Source: Maricaulis sp. (GTDB lineage Bacteria > Pseudomonadota > Alphaproteobacteria > Caulobacterales > Maricaulaceae). Taken from it: a DNA stretch of 64,000 nucleotides. The translations under genes were made by a program, and so were the position numbers. Positions 1 to 9,001 of the stretch are shown here, one piece after another; position 1 is the stretch's first letter; each line of letters opens with the position of its first letter. Under the pieces are notes generated by a model. That model did no database searches. It saw nothing but the letters and a program-made list of their open reading frames with translations, and was not told the origin of the DNA. The stretch is from the NCBI GenBank assembly GCA_017643585.1, contig JAEPND010000001.1, forward strand, positions 443,834-507,833, written 5' to 3'.

Positions 1-303
1 TTGATCGCGATCGGCAATATGCTTGGCAAGGCGCGTCCCAACTGGTTTTTCGGCATCCGGACGCCGTGGACGCTTTCCTCTGACCTCGCCTGGGACAAGA
101 CGCACAGGGTTACCGGTCGGCTCATGGTCGTCGGCGGACTCGCCATGCTGGCCGCCGCCGTCCTGCTGCCGCCCAGGTTTGCTTTTGCGACCCTGCTGAT
201 CGGCTCTCTGGTGCCGACCTTTTTCGGCATCGTCTATTCCTATTTCGTCTGGAAATCGGACCCGTCGCGCGAGACACATTCTTCCACCGACAAAGACGAA
301 TAG
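1..303 (+). CDS. SdpI-family membrane protein, 3' fragment
   Basis: Only the C-terminal 100 residues are in the window; the frame is open to the left edge, so the first TTG is probably not the real start. The text contains GKARPNWFFGIRTPWTLSSD, typical of the C-terminal half of the SdpI/YhfL family, followed by two hydrophobic segments (about residues 40-57 and 60-83) and a short charged tail. In Bacillus, SdpI gives immunity to the SDP toxin and acts as a signalling receptor; most proteobacterial members have no assigned role. No toxin gene is visible nearby. Family call is fairly firm, function is not. Confidence 0.75.
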   Translation: MIAIGNMLGKARPNWFFGIRTPWTLSSDLAWDKTHRVTGRLMVVGGLAMLAAAVLLPPRFAFATLLIGSLVPTFFGIVYSYFVWKSDPSRETHSSTDKDE

Positions 304-390
304 CCGGTTTGTCTGCAAAATCTTGCTGGGCGTGCTTGCGATAGCAGCGCGAGAGCGCTAGCGAATGGGCAATCAGTAAAGGAAACGCCC

Positions 391-1623
391 ATGTCCGCCT
401 CGCGTCCGATCAAGAAAGTCGTCCTCGCCTATTCCGGTGGCCTTGATACTTCGGTCATTCTGAAATGGCTGCAGGACAAGTATGACGCCGAAGTGGTGAC
501 CTTCACCGCCGATCTCGGTCAGGGTGAAGAGCTGGAGCCCGCGCGCCAGAAGGCCGAGGCCGCCGGCGTGTCCGAAATCTATATTGAAGACCTGCGAGAA
601 GAGTTTGTTCGCGACTATGTCTACCCGATGGTCCGTGCGAATGCGGTGTATGAAGGCCTCTATCTGCTGGGAACCTCGATTGCGCGTCCGCTGATCTCCA
701 AACGACTGGTTGATATCGCTCACGCCACCGGTGCGGATGCCGTCGCTCATGGCGCGACCGGCAAGGGTAATGACCAGGTCCGCTTCGAGCTGGGTGTTTA
801 TGCACTCGACCCAGATCTCAAGGTGATTGCGCCCTGGCGGGAATGGGAGCTGACCTCGCGCACGAAACTCATCGAATACGCCGAGGCGAACGGTATTGAG
901 GTCCCGACTGACAAGCGCGGCGAGGCACCGTTCTCGGTTGACGCCAATCTCTGGCACACCTCTTCGGAAGGTAAAATGCTGGAAGATCCGTCCGAGGAAG
1001 CCTTCGAGATCGTCTATCAGCGCACTGGTCGTCCGGAAGACGCACCCGATGAAGCGGAATATGTCACCGTCGGTTTCGAGCGCGGTGATGCGGTGTCTCT
1101 GAACGGCGAAGCGCTGTCCCCGGCAACGATCCTGACCCGCCTCAACGAACTCGGTCGCGTGCACGGGATCGGTCGCCTCGACCTGGTGGAGAACCGCTTT
1201 GTCGGGATGAAATCCCGAGGCATCTACGAGACGCCGGGCGGGACCATCCTGATGTCTGCACATCGCGGGATCGAGCAGATCACGATGGACCGGGGTGCGG
1301 CGCATCTCAAGGACGAGCTGATGCCGCGTTATGCCAAGCTGCTCTACGAGGGTTTCTGGTTCTCTCCGGAGCGTGAAATGCTCCAGGCGGCGATCGATGC
1401 GAGCCAGGAATTTGTAAGCGGCGAAGTCCGCCTGAAACTGTTCAAGGGTCGCGCTGACGTGGTTGGAAGAAGCTCCGAGAACTCCTTGTATTCGCTCGAG
1501 CATGTCACCTTCGAAGAAGATGATGTCTATGATCAGAAGGATGCTGAAGGCTTTATCCGCCTGAATGCGCTGCGCCTGCAACTCTTGGCCAAACGCAAGC
1601 GAAAGCTCGGCGTAAACAACTGA
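391..1623 (+). CDS. argG: Argininosuccinate synthase
   Basis: Condenses citrulline and aspartate with ATP to argininosuccinate, the penultimate step of arginine synthesis, in the cytoplasm. The 410-residue length is normal for the family. The N-terminal ATP pyrophosphatase P-loop SGGLDTS is at residues 15-21 (in [13 protein letters not shown]), and the family text [13 protein letters not shown] is present near residue 125. The start is fixed by an AAAGGAAA ribosome site about 6 bases upstream. It appears monocistronic; no argH is in the window. Confidence 0.98.
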   Translation: MSASRPIKKVVLAYSGGLDTSVILKWLQDKYDAEVVTFTADLGQGEELEPARQKAEAAGVSEIYIEDLREEFVRDYVYPMVRANAVYEGLYLLGTSIARPLISKRLVDIAHATGADAVAHGATGKGNDQVRFELGVYALDPDLKVIAPWREWELTSRTKLIEYAEANGIEVPTDKRGEAPFSVDANLWHTSSEGKMLEDPSEEAFEIVYQRTGRPEDAPDEAEYVTVGFERGDAVSLNGEALSPATILTRLNELGRVHGIGRLDLVENRFVGMKSRGIYETPGGTILMSAHRGIEQITMDRGAAHLKDELMPRYAKLLYEGFWFSPEREMLQAAIDASQEFVSGEVRLKLFKGRADVVGRSSENSLYSLEHVTFEEDDVYDQKDAEGFIRLNALRLQLLAKRKRKLGVNN

Positions 1624-1833
1624 ATTCCCTATACATATACAGTGCAAATTTGATCAATCGCTGAAAGTCGACCGATCTTTCTCAGGTCATGAAAAATTCA
1701 TTCGACCTATCAGTGCTTTACATCGAGCGCATTGGTCGCAAACCTGATTTGGGATGCTTGGATTGATTAAGCCTGTGTTTACGCTGCTCAGCCAGTGTGC
1801 GCGGGCCATTGGGGGCACCCTAAAGGGTAGGCG

Positions 1834-2985
1834 ATGATCTTGGACTCTGTGCTCGTGACGAGCGTCCTAGATTTGTTTTATATTGCTGTGACAATCATCG
1901 CGATTGTCTCGCTGGTCCGTTACGCCCAGAATTCACGCGCCGGAAACATCGGTTTCGAAATCCGTCTGCTGTGCGCAGGTCTGGCGATCTGGACCGTGTT
2001 CCACGCGATCGACTTCATCTGGTTGGTGATTGGACCGGCCTTCTCCTCGCCGGAAGCCGTTGCCGCATTCTCGGAGCGCATGCATTCCGATTATCGCCTG
2101 TTTACGGATCTCGCAGCGACGGGCTTGCTCGTAGTCGGGTTCCTGCGCCTGCTCGCGCGTTTTCGTGCGCTGTACAGTGACATGGAACGCGATGCGGCCG
2201 ATCTTGCCGACGAGCTGGGGAGCAATCGCGAAAACGAGGATCAATTGCTCGCGTCAGAGCAGACGCAACGGGCAATCGCCAAGTCCAAGACCGATTTTCT
2301 GGTTTCGATCAGCCATGAACTCAGAACGCCCCTCAACGGCATCATCGGGCTCGGAAACTTGCTGGCCAACACCGAGCTCACCAAGGAACAGGCCAAATTG
2401 TTGTCGACCCTTGAACAGTCGGCCCAGGCCATGCTGACGCGGGTCAGTGATGTCCTTGATCTGGCTCGTCTTCAAAGTGGGCAGACCGACTTGCGCAGCG
2501 TCGCCTTCCACCCCTGCGATCTCGCGACCAGCGTCCAGGCCCTGTTCACACCCTTTGCGAACAAGAAGGGATTGAGCTTTGAAACTGCGTGTCTGGACAA
2601 TGCTGACCGGCCCGTTATCAGCGATCATCTCCTGATCAAACAGGCCCTTACAAACATTGTTTCCAACGCGATCAAGTACACACCGACGGGTCATGTGAAG
2701 ATTGAAACGCGTGTCCGGTCCGCTGGCTCTGAACGCCTCTGGCTGGAGTATGTCGTGGAAGACACCGGCGTCGGGATGGATGACGAGCTGCTTGAATTGC
2801 TGGCCGACCCGGACAAGCCGGTCAGTGAGGCCGAGATTGGCGTCGGGCTGGCGATATGCTGGCGGGTGGCCAAACTGCTCGAAGGCCATATCGATGTTGA
2901 GGCGAAGCCCGAAGGCGGAATGCGTGTTTGCCTGGCAATTCAGGTCCAAAGAGAACCGAAGCCTGAAGACGATCACGATAGCTAA
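1834..2985 (+). CDS. Membrane sensor histidine kinase
   Basis: Three hydrophobic helices lie at about residues 9-28, 43-68 and 92-110, followed by a short coiled linker (113-150). A HisKA box SISHELRTPLNG follows with the phosphoacceptor at His161, then an HATPase domain (N box NIVSNAIKY, G1 box EDTGVGMD, G2 text GVGLAI). The G2 region is short and lacks the long ATP lid. There is no receiver domain and no response regulator next to it, so the partner is unknown. The start follows AGGGTAGG. The low-molecular-weight phosphatase gene begins 14 bases downstream and is likely co-transcribed. The stimulus cannot be told from sequence. Confidence 0.9.
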   Translation: MILDSVLVTSVLDLFYIAVTIIAIVSLVRYAQNSRAGNIGFEIRLLCAGLAIWTVFHAIDFIWLVIGPAFSSPEAVAAFSERMHSDYRLFTDLAATGLLVVGFLRLLARFRALYSDMERDAADLADELGSNRENEDQLLASEQTQRAIAKSKTDFLVSISHELRTPLNGIIGLGNLLANTELTKEQAKLLSTLEQSAQAMLTRVSDVLDLARLQSGQTDLRSVAFHPCDLATSVQALFTPFANKKGLSFETACLDNADRPVISDHLLIKQALTNIVSNAIKYTPTGHVKIETRVRSAGSERLWLEYVVEDTGVGMDDELLELLADPDKPVSEAEIGVGLAICWRVAKLLEGHIDVEAKPEGGMRVCLAIQVQREPKPEDDHDS

Positions 2986-2999
2986 GCCTCTTTGTTGAA

Positions 3000-3455
3000 A
3001 TGGAAATCCTGTTTGTTTGCACCGGCAATATATGTCGTTCGCCGCTCGCGGACGGATATGCGCGTTATCTTGTGGAGCGGGCTGGAAAAGACTGGCTCAT
3101 CGACTCGGTCGGAACCGGCGGCTGGCATGTTGGCGAAGCGCCTGATGCCCGAGCTCAGAAAGTGGCTCGACGGCGCGGCTATTCGATTTCGGGCCTGCGT
3201 GGCCGGCAGCTTTCGCCGGACGACTTCCGGGCCTTTGATCACCTTGTTGCGCTCGACAGCAGTCATCTGGATTTTCTCCACCGCCATGCGCCAGACAATG
3301 CTTCAGCCCGGATCAGCTTGTTATCCGACTGGTGTGAAGGGGGGCCCGTCGACATTGAGGACCCCTATTACCAGGATGATGCTGCCTTTGATCGGGCTGC
3401 CGACGAAATTGAGGCCTGCGTAACAGAGCTGGTCCGTCGGCTCGCGGCGAGATGA
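3000..3455 (+). CDS. Low-molecular-weight protein-tyrosine phosphatase
   Basis: The N-terminus MEILFVCTGNICRSPLADG carries the C-X5-R-S P-loop with nucleophile Cys7 and Arg13. The general-acid DP pair lies in DIEDPYYQD near residue 120. The 151-residue length fits the family. It removes phosphate from tyrosine or arginine residues in the cytoplasm; the target here is unknown. It follows the histidine kinase with a 14-base gap, so the two are probably one transcript, which suggests but does not prove a shared signalling role. ArsC-like thioredoxin-fold arsenate reductases share the P-loop, but the DP loop supports a phosphatase. Confidence 0.92.
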   Translation: MEILFVCTGNICRSPLADGYARYLVERAGKDWLIDSVGTGGWHVGEAPDARAQKVARRRGYSISGLRGRQLSPDDFRAFDHLVALDSSHLDFLHRHAPDNASARISLLSDWCEGGPVDIEDPYYQDDAAFDRAADEIEACVTELVRRLAAR

Positions 3456-3503
3456 GGCGATCATCGCGGTGAAAGGATCGATGCCTCGCGGATCGAAATC
3501 CCT

Positions 3504-4043
3504 CTAGCCCAGCGGGTAATCCGCAATGGGTTCGTAGATATTGGCTTCGCCGTGCCTGGGGTGGCTTTTGTACAGAGAGAAATACTGGGCCATCAGCGCG
3601 CCGGAGCGATAGTCCAGCGTACGCTCGACAAAGCGGCGCAGCTTCTCCTCGGGCGTGTGATGCAGATAGGCCAGGGTGACGTGGGGTTTGAAGTGACGTG
3701 GGTCCGCTTTCAGACCCGTACGACGCGCGGCCTTCTCGCAGGCCAGGTTAAGAGCGCTCAATGGTTCCGGGGCGGTTACACCCATCCACAAGGTATGGGG
3801 CTCGGCCTTGCCGAACCAGTTGGCGATACCCAGCTCGAATGTGAACTGGGGCAGGATGATGGAGGATAATTCGCCATCCAGGTCTTCGAGCTGGCGGTCT
3901 TCAACATCTCCGAAAAACCGCAGGGTGATGTGGAAATTCTCGAGCGGCCGCCAACGCGCGCCGGGCACGCCCTTTTGCAAGCGTTTCAGCTCCCGGGCGG
4001 TGTCGGGTGGTATGGGCAGGGCAGCAAACAGGCGAAGCGACAT
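3504..4043 (-). CDS. thpR: RNA 2',3'-cyclic phosphodiesterase (2H family)
   Basis: A 2H phosphoesterase with the two signature motifs HITL (in FHITLRFFGDV) and HVTL (in PHVTLAYL). The family hydrolyses 2',3'-cyclic phosphate to 2'-phosphate RNA ends, and was first known as a 2'-5' RNA ligase. I set the start at ATG 4043, giving MSLRLFAALPIP, because family members begin this way; an upstream in-frame ATG at 4070 would add nine unconserved residues. It is convergent with the phosphatase gene upstream and stands alone. Confidence 0.9.
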   Translation of the reverse strand: MSLRLFAALPIPPDTARELKRLQKGVPGARWRPLENFHITLRFFGDVEDRQLEDLDGELSSIILPQFTFELGIANWFGKAEPHTLWMGVTAPEPLSALNLACEKAARRTGLKADPRHFKPHVTLAYLHHTPEEKLRRFVERTLDYRSGALMAQYFSLYKSHPRHGEANIYEPIADYPLG

Positions 4044-4209
4044 GGACGCTGCACTAGGCGATACCCACATTCATGGCAATGTTTTTCAAGCCTGCAAGGC
4101 CAATAGGGGGACGCGAAACCCGTCCGTCCCTCCTTGCCATTTGCGTTCAAACCGACAATATTCTACGCAAAGCGCTGTGAGCGCCTTCAGCTAATGTGAG
4201 ACGTAAACA

Positions 4210-4974
4210 ATGAACGATTTTTCCCGCACTTACGGCAGTGCACCGTCGATGGACATGTCGGTCGATGCCGGCCTCCGCAGCTTTATGCTCGGCGTGTACA
4301 ACAAGATGGGTCTGGGCCTGGTTGTTTCCGCCGCTCTGGCATTTGTTACGACAAGCGTTCCCGCCGTGATGGAGCTGCTCTACAATGCGGATGAATACCG
4401 TGGCGCGGACGGCGACGTGGTTACTGTTTATACGCGCACCCCCCTAGGCACGATCATCGGCTTTCTGCCGCTTGTCGCCATCTTCGGCTCCATGTTCATG
4501 ATGAAAAACCCGTCCAAATCAGGCGCAAACCTGCTGTATTGGTTCGTGGTTGTGACCATTGGTGCGGGTCTGGGCGTTTGGGGTCTGAACTATACTGGTC
4601 AGAGTGTCGCCCAGGTCTTCATGATCACAGCGGCGTCTTTTGCTGGTCTGAGCCTCTGGGGCTACACCACCAAGCGTGACTTGTCGGGCTTTGGCTCGTT
4701 CCTGATTATGGGTGTAATCGGCCTCATCATTGCGATGGTCGTGAACATGTTCCTGCAGTCCAGCGTGATGATGCTCGCTATCTCCGTCCTGGGCGTTGGC
4801 ATTTTCGCGGGCCTGACCGCCTATGACACCCAGCGTCTGAAAGTGACCTATCACGAGCTTGGTGGTGACGAAGCCGCCAAATCTGTCGCCACATCATTTG
4901 GCGCGCTGTCGCTCTACATCAACTTCATCAACATGTTCCAATTCCTGATGATGTTGCTGGGTAGCCGCGAATAG
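4210..4974 (+). CDS. BAX inhibitor-1/YccA family membrane protein
   Basis: 254 residues with seven hydrophobic helices and family text such as AYDTQRLK (near residue 203) and the C-terminal SLYINFINMFQFLMMLLG. It belongs to the bacterial Bax inhibitor-1 (YbhL/YccA) group of inner-membrane proteins; BsYetJ of this family is a pH-sensitive calcium leak channel, while most proteobacterial members are uncharacterised. The gene is monocistronic and ends at a strong hairpin terminator. Confidence 0.93.
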   Translation: MNDFSRTYGSAPSMDMSVDAGLRSFMLGVYNKMGLGLVVSAALAFVTTSVPAVMELLYNADEYRGADGDVVTVYTRTPLGTIIGFLPLVAIFGSMFMMKNPSKSGANLLYWFVVVTIGAGLGVWGLNYTGQSVAQVFMITAASFAGLSLWGYTTKRDLSGFGSFLIMGVIGLIIAMVVNMFLQSSVMMLAISVLGVGIFAGLTAYDTQRLKVTYHELGGDEAAKSVATSFGALSLYINFINMFQFLMMLLGSRE

Positions 4975-4995
4975 GCTCGGCTTTCTCCGAACAGA

Positions 4996-5027
4996 AAACC
5001 CCCGGCCAAACGGTCGGGGGTTTTTCT
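4996..5027. terminator. Bidirectional intrinsic terminator
   Basis: CCCCCGGCC-AAAC-GGTCGGGGG makes a nine-pair stem with a 4-base loop, flanked by AAAA on the left and TTTTT on the right. It can stop the BI-1 transcript on the plus strand and the DUF2794 transcript on the minus strand. Confidence 0.9.
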
Positions 5028-5045
5028 TTACCGGTTTCGGGAACG

Positions 5046-5381
5046 CTACTCGACGATCGAAAAGCGTTTCTTGTCGAACACCTTGAGGACCTGTTTGAGG
5101 TCCTGGCCCCGTTTGAGGATCTGGCCGGTCATGGACACGACCTTGTACTGGCCCTGCTTCTGCGCCTCCGCCGGGGTTTTAACAATCGTGTACATGGGCA
5201 TCTCGCTGGCCCGCCGGAAGATCGAGAAGACCGCGCAATCCTTCAGCCCGTCAATGGCGTAGTCCTTCCATTCGCCCTGGGCGACAAAGCGACCATAGAC
5301 TTTCAGGATCTCGTCGAGTTCGCGACGATGCCACATGATACTCTGAGGTGCGGATTTCCCGGGGCGCGAGCTTTCAAACAC
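5046..5381 (-). CDS. DUF2794 domain protein
   Basis: A 111-residue protein with the text HRRELDEILKVYGRFVAQGE followed by WKDYAIDGL, characteristic of DUF2794, a small cytoplasmic family found almost only in alphaproteobacteria and without known function. The start is decided by the ribosome site: AGGAGA lies seven bases before GTG at 5381, whereas the longer reading from ATG 5411 would put that site inside the gene and add ten unconserved residues. It shares its terminator with the BI-1 gene. Confidence 0.85.
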   Translation of the reverse strand: MFESSRPGKSAPQSIMWHRRELDEILKVYGRFVAQGEWKDYAIDGLKDCAVFSIFRRASEMPMYTIVKTPAEAQKQGQYKVVSMTGQILKRGQDLKQVLKVFDKKRFSIVE

Positions 5382-5673
5382 ACAAATTCTCCTGACAGTT
5401 GAGTAGCACATTCTAGCTTACAAACATTTTAGGCTCTGCCCAAAAGTCGCCTTATTCCCGGCACCATGCCGCCACAAGGGATCGCCAGTTTTTGCGCGTC
5501 GGCCGGTCGCAGACGGCTTCAGATCCTGGTTTTAGACAGCCCCCCCAGCCCCCCGGATCATGGAGCTAGCCTCCGGTCGACACCACTTCACTAAGCCTCG
5601 GAAACCTAAACCTGACTTCGGACTGGCCAAGCCGGATTTCGCGCGCTACGGCTAGGGTCCAGGAAGGTGAACA
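5382..5673. other. Intergenic region, no gene seen
   Basis: 292 bases between the divergent DUF2794 and ABC genes. It should hold promoters for both. I see no tRNA, no conserved reading frame and no strong inverted repeat; there is a run of C residues around 5540. AGGAAGG at 5661-5667 is the ribosome site of the ABC gene. Confidence 0.6.
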
Positions 5674-6420
5674 TTGTCCATGCTTGAAGCCCGGCGGCTG
5701 ATCAAGAATTTTGGCACCCATCGTGCGGTGGATGATATCTCGTTTACGCTCGAGCGTGGCGAGGTGTTGGGCTTTCTTGGTCCCAATGGTGCCGGAAAAA
5801 CCACGACAATGCGTATGCTGGCAGGCTGTCTGGAGCCTGATTCCGGCTCCGCCCGGATCGCCAATTATGACTGTGTGGCCCAGCGGATTGAAGCCCAGTC
5901 GCGCCTCGGCTTCTTGCCAGAGGGCGCGCCGGCTTATCCTGCGATGACCCCTAGAGGTTTCGTCAAATTTGGACTTCGCGCCCGCGGGTTTGACACGGCT
6001 GCAGTCGCACGGGCGACTGACCTTGCGCTGGACCGTGTACGCCTGGGCGAGGCCTCTGATCAGCCGATCGGGACCCTGTCCAAGGGCTTCAAGCGCCGAG
6101 CGGCTCTCGCCGCCGCCATTGCCCATGACCCGGCCGTGCTGATCCTGGACGAGCCTACTGACGGTCTGGATCCCAATCAGAAAGATGGTGTGCGCACGCT
6201 CATCCGGGACATGGCGCCGGAGAAGGCGATCATCATCTCGACGCACATTCTCGAGGAAGTGCCCGCCGTGTGCTCGCGGGCCATGGTCGTGGCGCGGGGC
6301 AAGATCCTGTTCGACGGTTCGCCCCATAGCCTGGCAGAGCGGGGCCGGGACCACACGGTGGAAAGCGCGTTTCGAGATCTGACGCTCGATCGCCCGGACA
6401 TCCGGGAGAGCGTCGTTTGA
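5674..6420 (+). CDS. ABC transporter ATPase, GldA-like
   Basis: Single ABC domain with Walker A GPNGAGKTT (about residues 36-44), signature LSKGFKRR instead of canonical LSGGQ, and Walker B VLILDEPTDGLDP. The pattern fits the ABC-2 exporters of the GldA/CcmA-like group. The start is TTG at 5674, six bases after AGGAAGG; the ATG at 5680 is the alternative but is twelve bases away. Its stop overlaps the start of the permease gene by four bases. With the next three genes it forms a GldA/F/G-type complex at the inner membrane whose substrate is unknown. Confidence 0.93.
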   Translation: MSMLEARRLIKNFGTHRAVDDISFTLERGEVLGFLGPNGAGKTTTMRMLAGCLEPDSGSARIANYDCVAQRIEAQSRLGFLPEGAPAYPAMTPRGFVKFGLRARGFDTAAVARATDLALDRVRLGEASDQPIGTLSKGFKRRAALAAAIAHDPAVLILDEPTDGLDPNQKDGVRTLIRDMAPEKAIIISTHILEEVPAVCSRAMVVARGKILFDGSPHSLAERGRDHTVESAFRDLTLDRPDIRESVV

Positions 6421-7160
6421 TCCCTACACTCCTGGCGGTCTATCGCCGTGAACTGACAAGCTATTTCCAGACGCCGCTGGCCTATGTCTTCCTCGCGGTG
6501 TTTGCCGTTTCGGCGCCCGCTTTCACCTTCCACGTGGGGCGTTTCTTCGATACCAATCGCGCCGATCTGGCGCCGATGTTCGACTGGATGCCGTGGCTTC
6601 TGGTGATCCTGATGCCGGCCCTGGCCATGCGCAGCTGGGCCGAGGAACGTGACCGCGGCACCTTGGAATTCCTCATGGCATTGCCCATCCCCTTGTGGGC
6701 CTCGACGCTGGGCAAATTCCTTGCCGCGTGGAGCGTCGCGGCGGCGGCGCTGGTGCTGACCTGGCCGCTATGGATAGCCGTGAATTATCTCGGCTCCCCG
6801 GATAACGCCGCAATTGCGACAGGTTATATCGGTGCTCTCTTCCTGGCGGGTGGCTATCTGGCCGTTGGGCAAGCCTTGTCCGCGACGACATCAAACCAGG
6901 TCGTGGCCTTTGTCCTGGGCTGTGGCGCGGCCTTCCTGCTGACCATGGCGGGTTTGCCGCTGGTCCTGTCCGGCCTGGGAGAAGGTGCCCCGGCCTGGCT
7001 GACCGAGTTCATCGCCGGTCTTTCGGCGCTGGAGCATTACAACGGCTTCCGTTTCGGCGTGATTGGCTTGCCTGACCTGGTCTATTTCATCGGATTGATC
7101 GCAGCCTCGCTGTCCTGCGCCGGGGTGCTGGTGGCGGAACGTCGCGGGGGTGGACGATGA
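6417..7160 (+). CDS. ABC-2 permease, GldF-like
   Basis: 247 residues with six hydrophobic helices and the GldF-like opening VYRRELTSYFQTPLAYVF, followed by MRSWAEERDRGTLEFLM, which is conserved in ABC-2 membrane subunits of this type. It starts at TTG inside the TTGA overlap with the ATPase gene and overlaps the GldG-like gene by four bases, so all are translated together. It supplies the membrane channel or anchor for the ATPase. Confidence 0.9.
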   Translation: MIPTLLAVYRRELTSYFQTPLAYVFLAVFAVSAPAFTFHVGRFFDTNRADLAPMFDWMPWLLVILMPALAMRSWAEERDRGTLEFLMALPIPLWASTLGKFLAAWSVAAAALVLTWPLWIAVNYLGSPDNAAIATGYIGALFLAGGYLAVGQALSATTSNQVVAFVLGCGAAFLLTMAGLPLVLSGLGEGAPAWLTEFIAGLSALEHYNGFRFGVIGLPDLVYFIGLIAASLSCAGVLVAERRGGGR

Positions 7161-9001
7161 AACGCTCGCTCTATCTGCCACTGATGATCCTGTCGATCAT
7201 TGTCCTTTTCGTGGCTGGTAATCACTTCGCGGGCCACGCCCTGCGCGGTGCGCGTGTGGACCTGACCCAGAGCGGGCTGTACGGCCTTTCACAGGGCAGC
7301 CGGGACATCATTGACCGGTTGGTCGAGCCGGTGGAGTGGCGCTTCTATTATTCTCGCTCCATCGCCGCCGACAGCCCGGCCATTCGCAGCTATGCCAGCC
7401 GCGTGCGCGAATTCCTGCGCGCCTATGAGCAGCGCAGCGGTGGGCGGATCCGCCTGGTCGAGATAGACCCGGCTCCGTTTTCCGCAGACGAGGATGCCGC
7501 GATCGCTGCCGGATTGACGGCCCTGCCAACGGAAACCGGGGAACAGATTTTCTTTGGTCTCGTGGCGCGCAATTCCATCGATGAAGCCGCGACCATCGCC
7601 TTGTTCGACCCGGCGAACGAGGCTCGGCTGGAATATGAGCTGTCGCGCACGATCGCCGATATCGAGCGGGTTTCTGCGCCGCGCCTGGCGATCCTGACCA
7701 GCCTGCCGATTTCTCCTGACAACGGCGCGCCCAACCGCTTTGTCAGCGAGCTGGCCAGTCGTTACGAGCTGGCCTGGGTCGAGCGCGGGTTTGACGCGAT
7801 CCCGGACGCCTCCGCCCTGTTGGTGCTGCACCCGTGGGACCTGTCCGAGGTCGAGCTTTATCTGGTCGACCAGTTTGCCGTGACCCGCGGTCGCCTCTTG
7901 GTGATGCTGGACCCGATGGCGCATATGGCCTTGCGCCCCGGCCCGGATGGCTTGCCACCGCTGGACGCTGACCGGGGGTCGGATCTGGGTCCGCTGATGA
8001 CGCATTGGGGAGTCCAATGGGATCGCGAGACTGTCTCCATGGACCGGACGCTGGGGCTGGACGTGCAGGTGCGCGAGGCGGATGGCCGCTCGCGGACCCT
8101 GCCCTATCCGCTCTGGTATGCCGTTCCTGGCAGCCTGATGGACCGCGAGGAACTGGCGACCTCCAATCTGGATCTGGGCGTGAATTTCGGATCTCCCGGC
8201 GCCCTGTTTTTTGACGTCGAGAGCGGGTTCGCCGTAACGCCGCTGATCGAGACCTCGCCGCAAGGGGCATTGCTGGACGCGGATATCGCGGCCGGTTCGC
8301 CGTCACCTGACCAGTTGCTGCGTGATTACGAAGCCGCGCCCCTGCCGATCACCATCGCGGCCCGCCTGGAGGGCGCCATTTCCTCGGCTTTCCCGGAAGG
8401 GCCTCCAGCGTCTGACCTGGTGTTCAATCCAGCCGATCACCGTGATGTCTCCGATGCGGTGGGCGAGATCATTCTCGTCGCCGACGCGGACTGGTTGGAC
8501 AATAACTATTATGTGCGATCTGACCCGGCCCTCGGCGACTATATCGTCGCCGACAACCTCAATCTCGCCCTGAACCTGATCGACAGCGCCGTCGGGGATC
8601 GCGCGCTCATCAGCCTGCGTTCGCGTACGCCTGCCAATCGCTCGATGACGCGGGTGGATCGTCTGCGGACCGAGGCGGAGACTGAGTATTTCGCTCTGCA
8701 GTCGCAGCTGGAAACCGAGATCGAAGAGGCACAGGCCCGGCTGCAAAGCCTGACGCGATCGGGTTCTGCTTCCGCGCTGGCCAGCGATGCGGCGCGGGCC
8801 GGCCAGGCGGAAGCCCAGGCCCTGAGGCGGCAGATTTCCGAAACGCGTGAACGCCTGCGCGAGATCGAACGTGAATTCCGTCAGGATATCGATGCGCTGG
8901 ATGCCAGCCTGCAATTCTGGACCATCGGTGTGCCGCCCGCCCTGGTTATCTTTGCGGGCATTGCCGGTGCCATTTTCCGTCGACGTCGGGGGCGCGTATG
9001 A
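7157..9001 (+). CDS. GldG-family ABC-type auxiliary protein
   Basis: A 614-residue protein with an N-terminal membrane helix (about 5-27), a large periplasmic GldG/ABC-type uncharacterised domain (opening text VDLTQSGLYGLSQGSRDII), an Ala/Glu/Arg-rich coiled coil at about 505-585 and a second helix at about 590-610 ending in RRRRGRV. In Flavobacterium, GldG is needed with GldA and GldF for gliding; in proteobacteria such sets are of unknown purpose and this organism shows no other gliding genes here. Four-base overlaps join it to both neighbours. Confidence 0.88.
   Translation: MKRSLYLPLMILSIIVLFVAGNHFAGHALRGARVDLTQSGLYGLSQGSRDIIDRLVEPVEWRFYYSRSIAADSPAIRSYASRVREFLRAYEQRSGGRIRLVEIDPAPFSADEDAAIAAGLTALPTETGEQIFFGLVARNSIDEAATIALFDPANEARLEYELSRTIADIERVSAPRLAILTSLPISPDNGAPNRFVSELASRYELAWVERGFDAIPDASALLVLHPWDLSEVELYLVDQFAVTRGRLLVMLDPMAHMALRPGPDGLPPLDADRGSDLGPLMTHWGVQWDRETVSMDRTLGLDVQVREADGRSRTLPYPLWYAVPGSLMDREELATSNLDLGVNFGSPGALFFDVESGFAVTPLIETSPQGALLDADIAAGSPSPDQLLRDYEAAPLPITIAARLEGAISSAFPEGPPASDLVFNPADHRDVSDAVGEIILVADADWLDNNYYVRSDPALGDYIVADNLNLALNLIDSAVGDRALISLRSRTPANRSMTRVDRLRTEAETEYFALQSQLETEIEEAQARLQSLTRSGSASALASDAARAGQAEAQALRRQISETRERLREIEREFRQDIDALDASLQFWTIGVPPALVIFAGIAGAIFRRRRGRV

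Noticed and set aside
373-1647. Long minus-strand open frame opposite argG
   Set aside because: It mirrors the argG codon bias, has no ribosome site and no family-like text; argG is certain.
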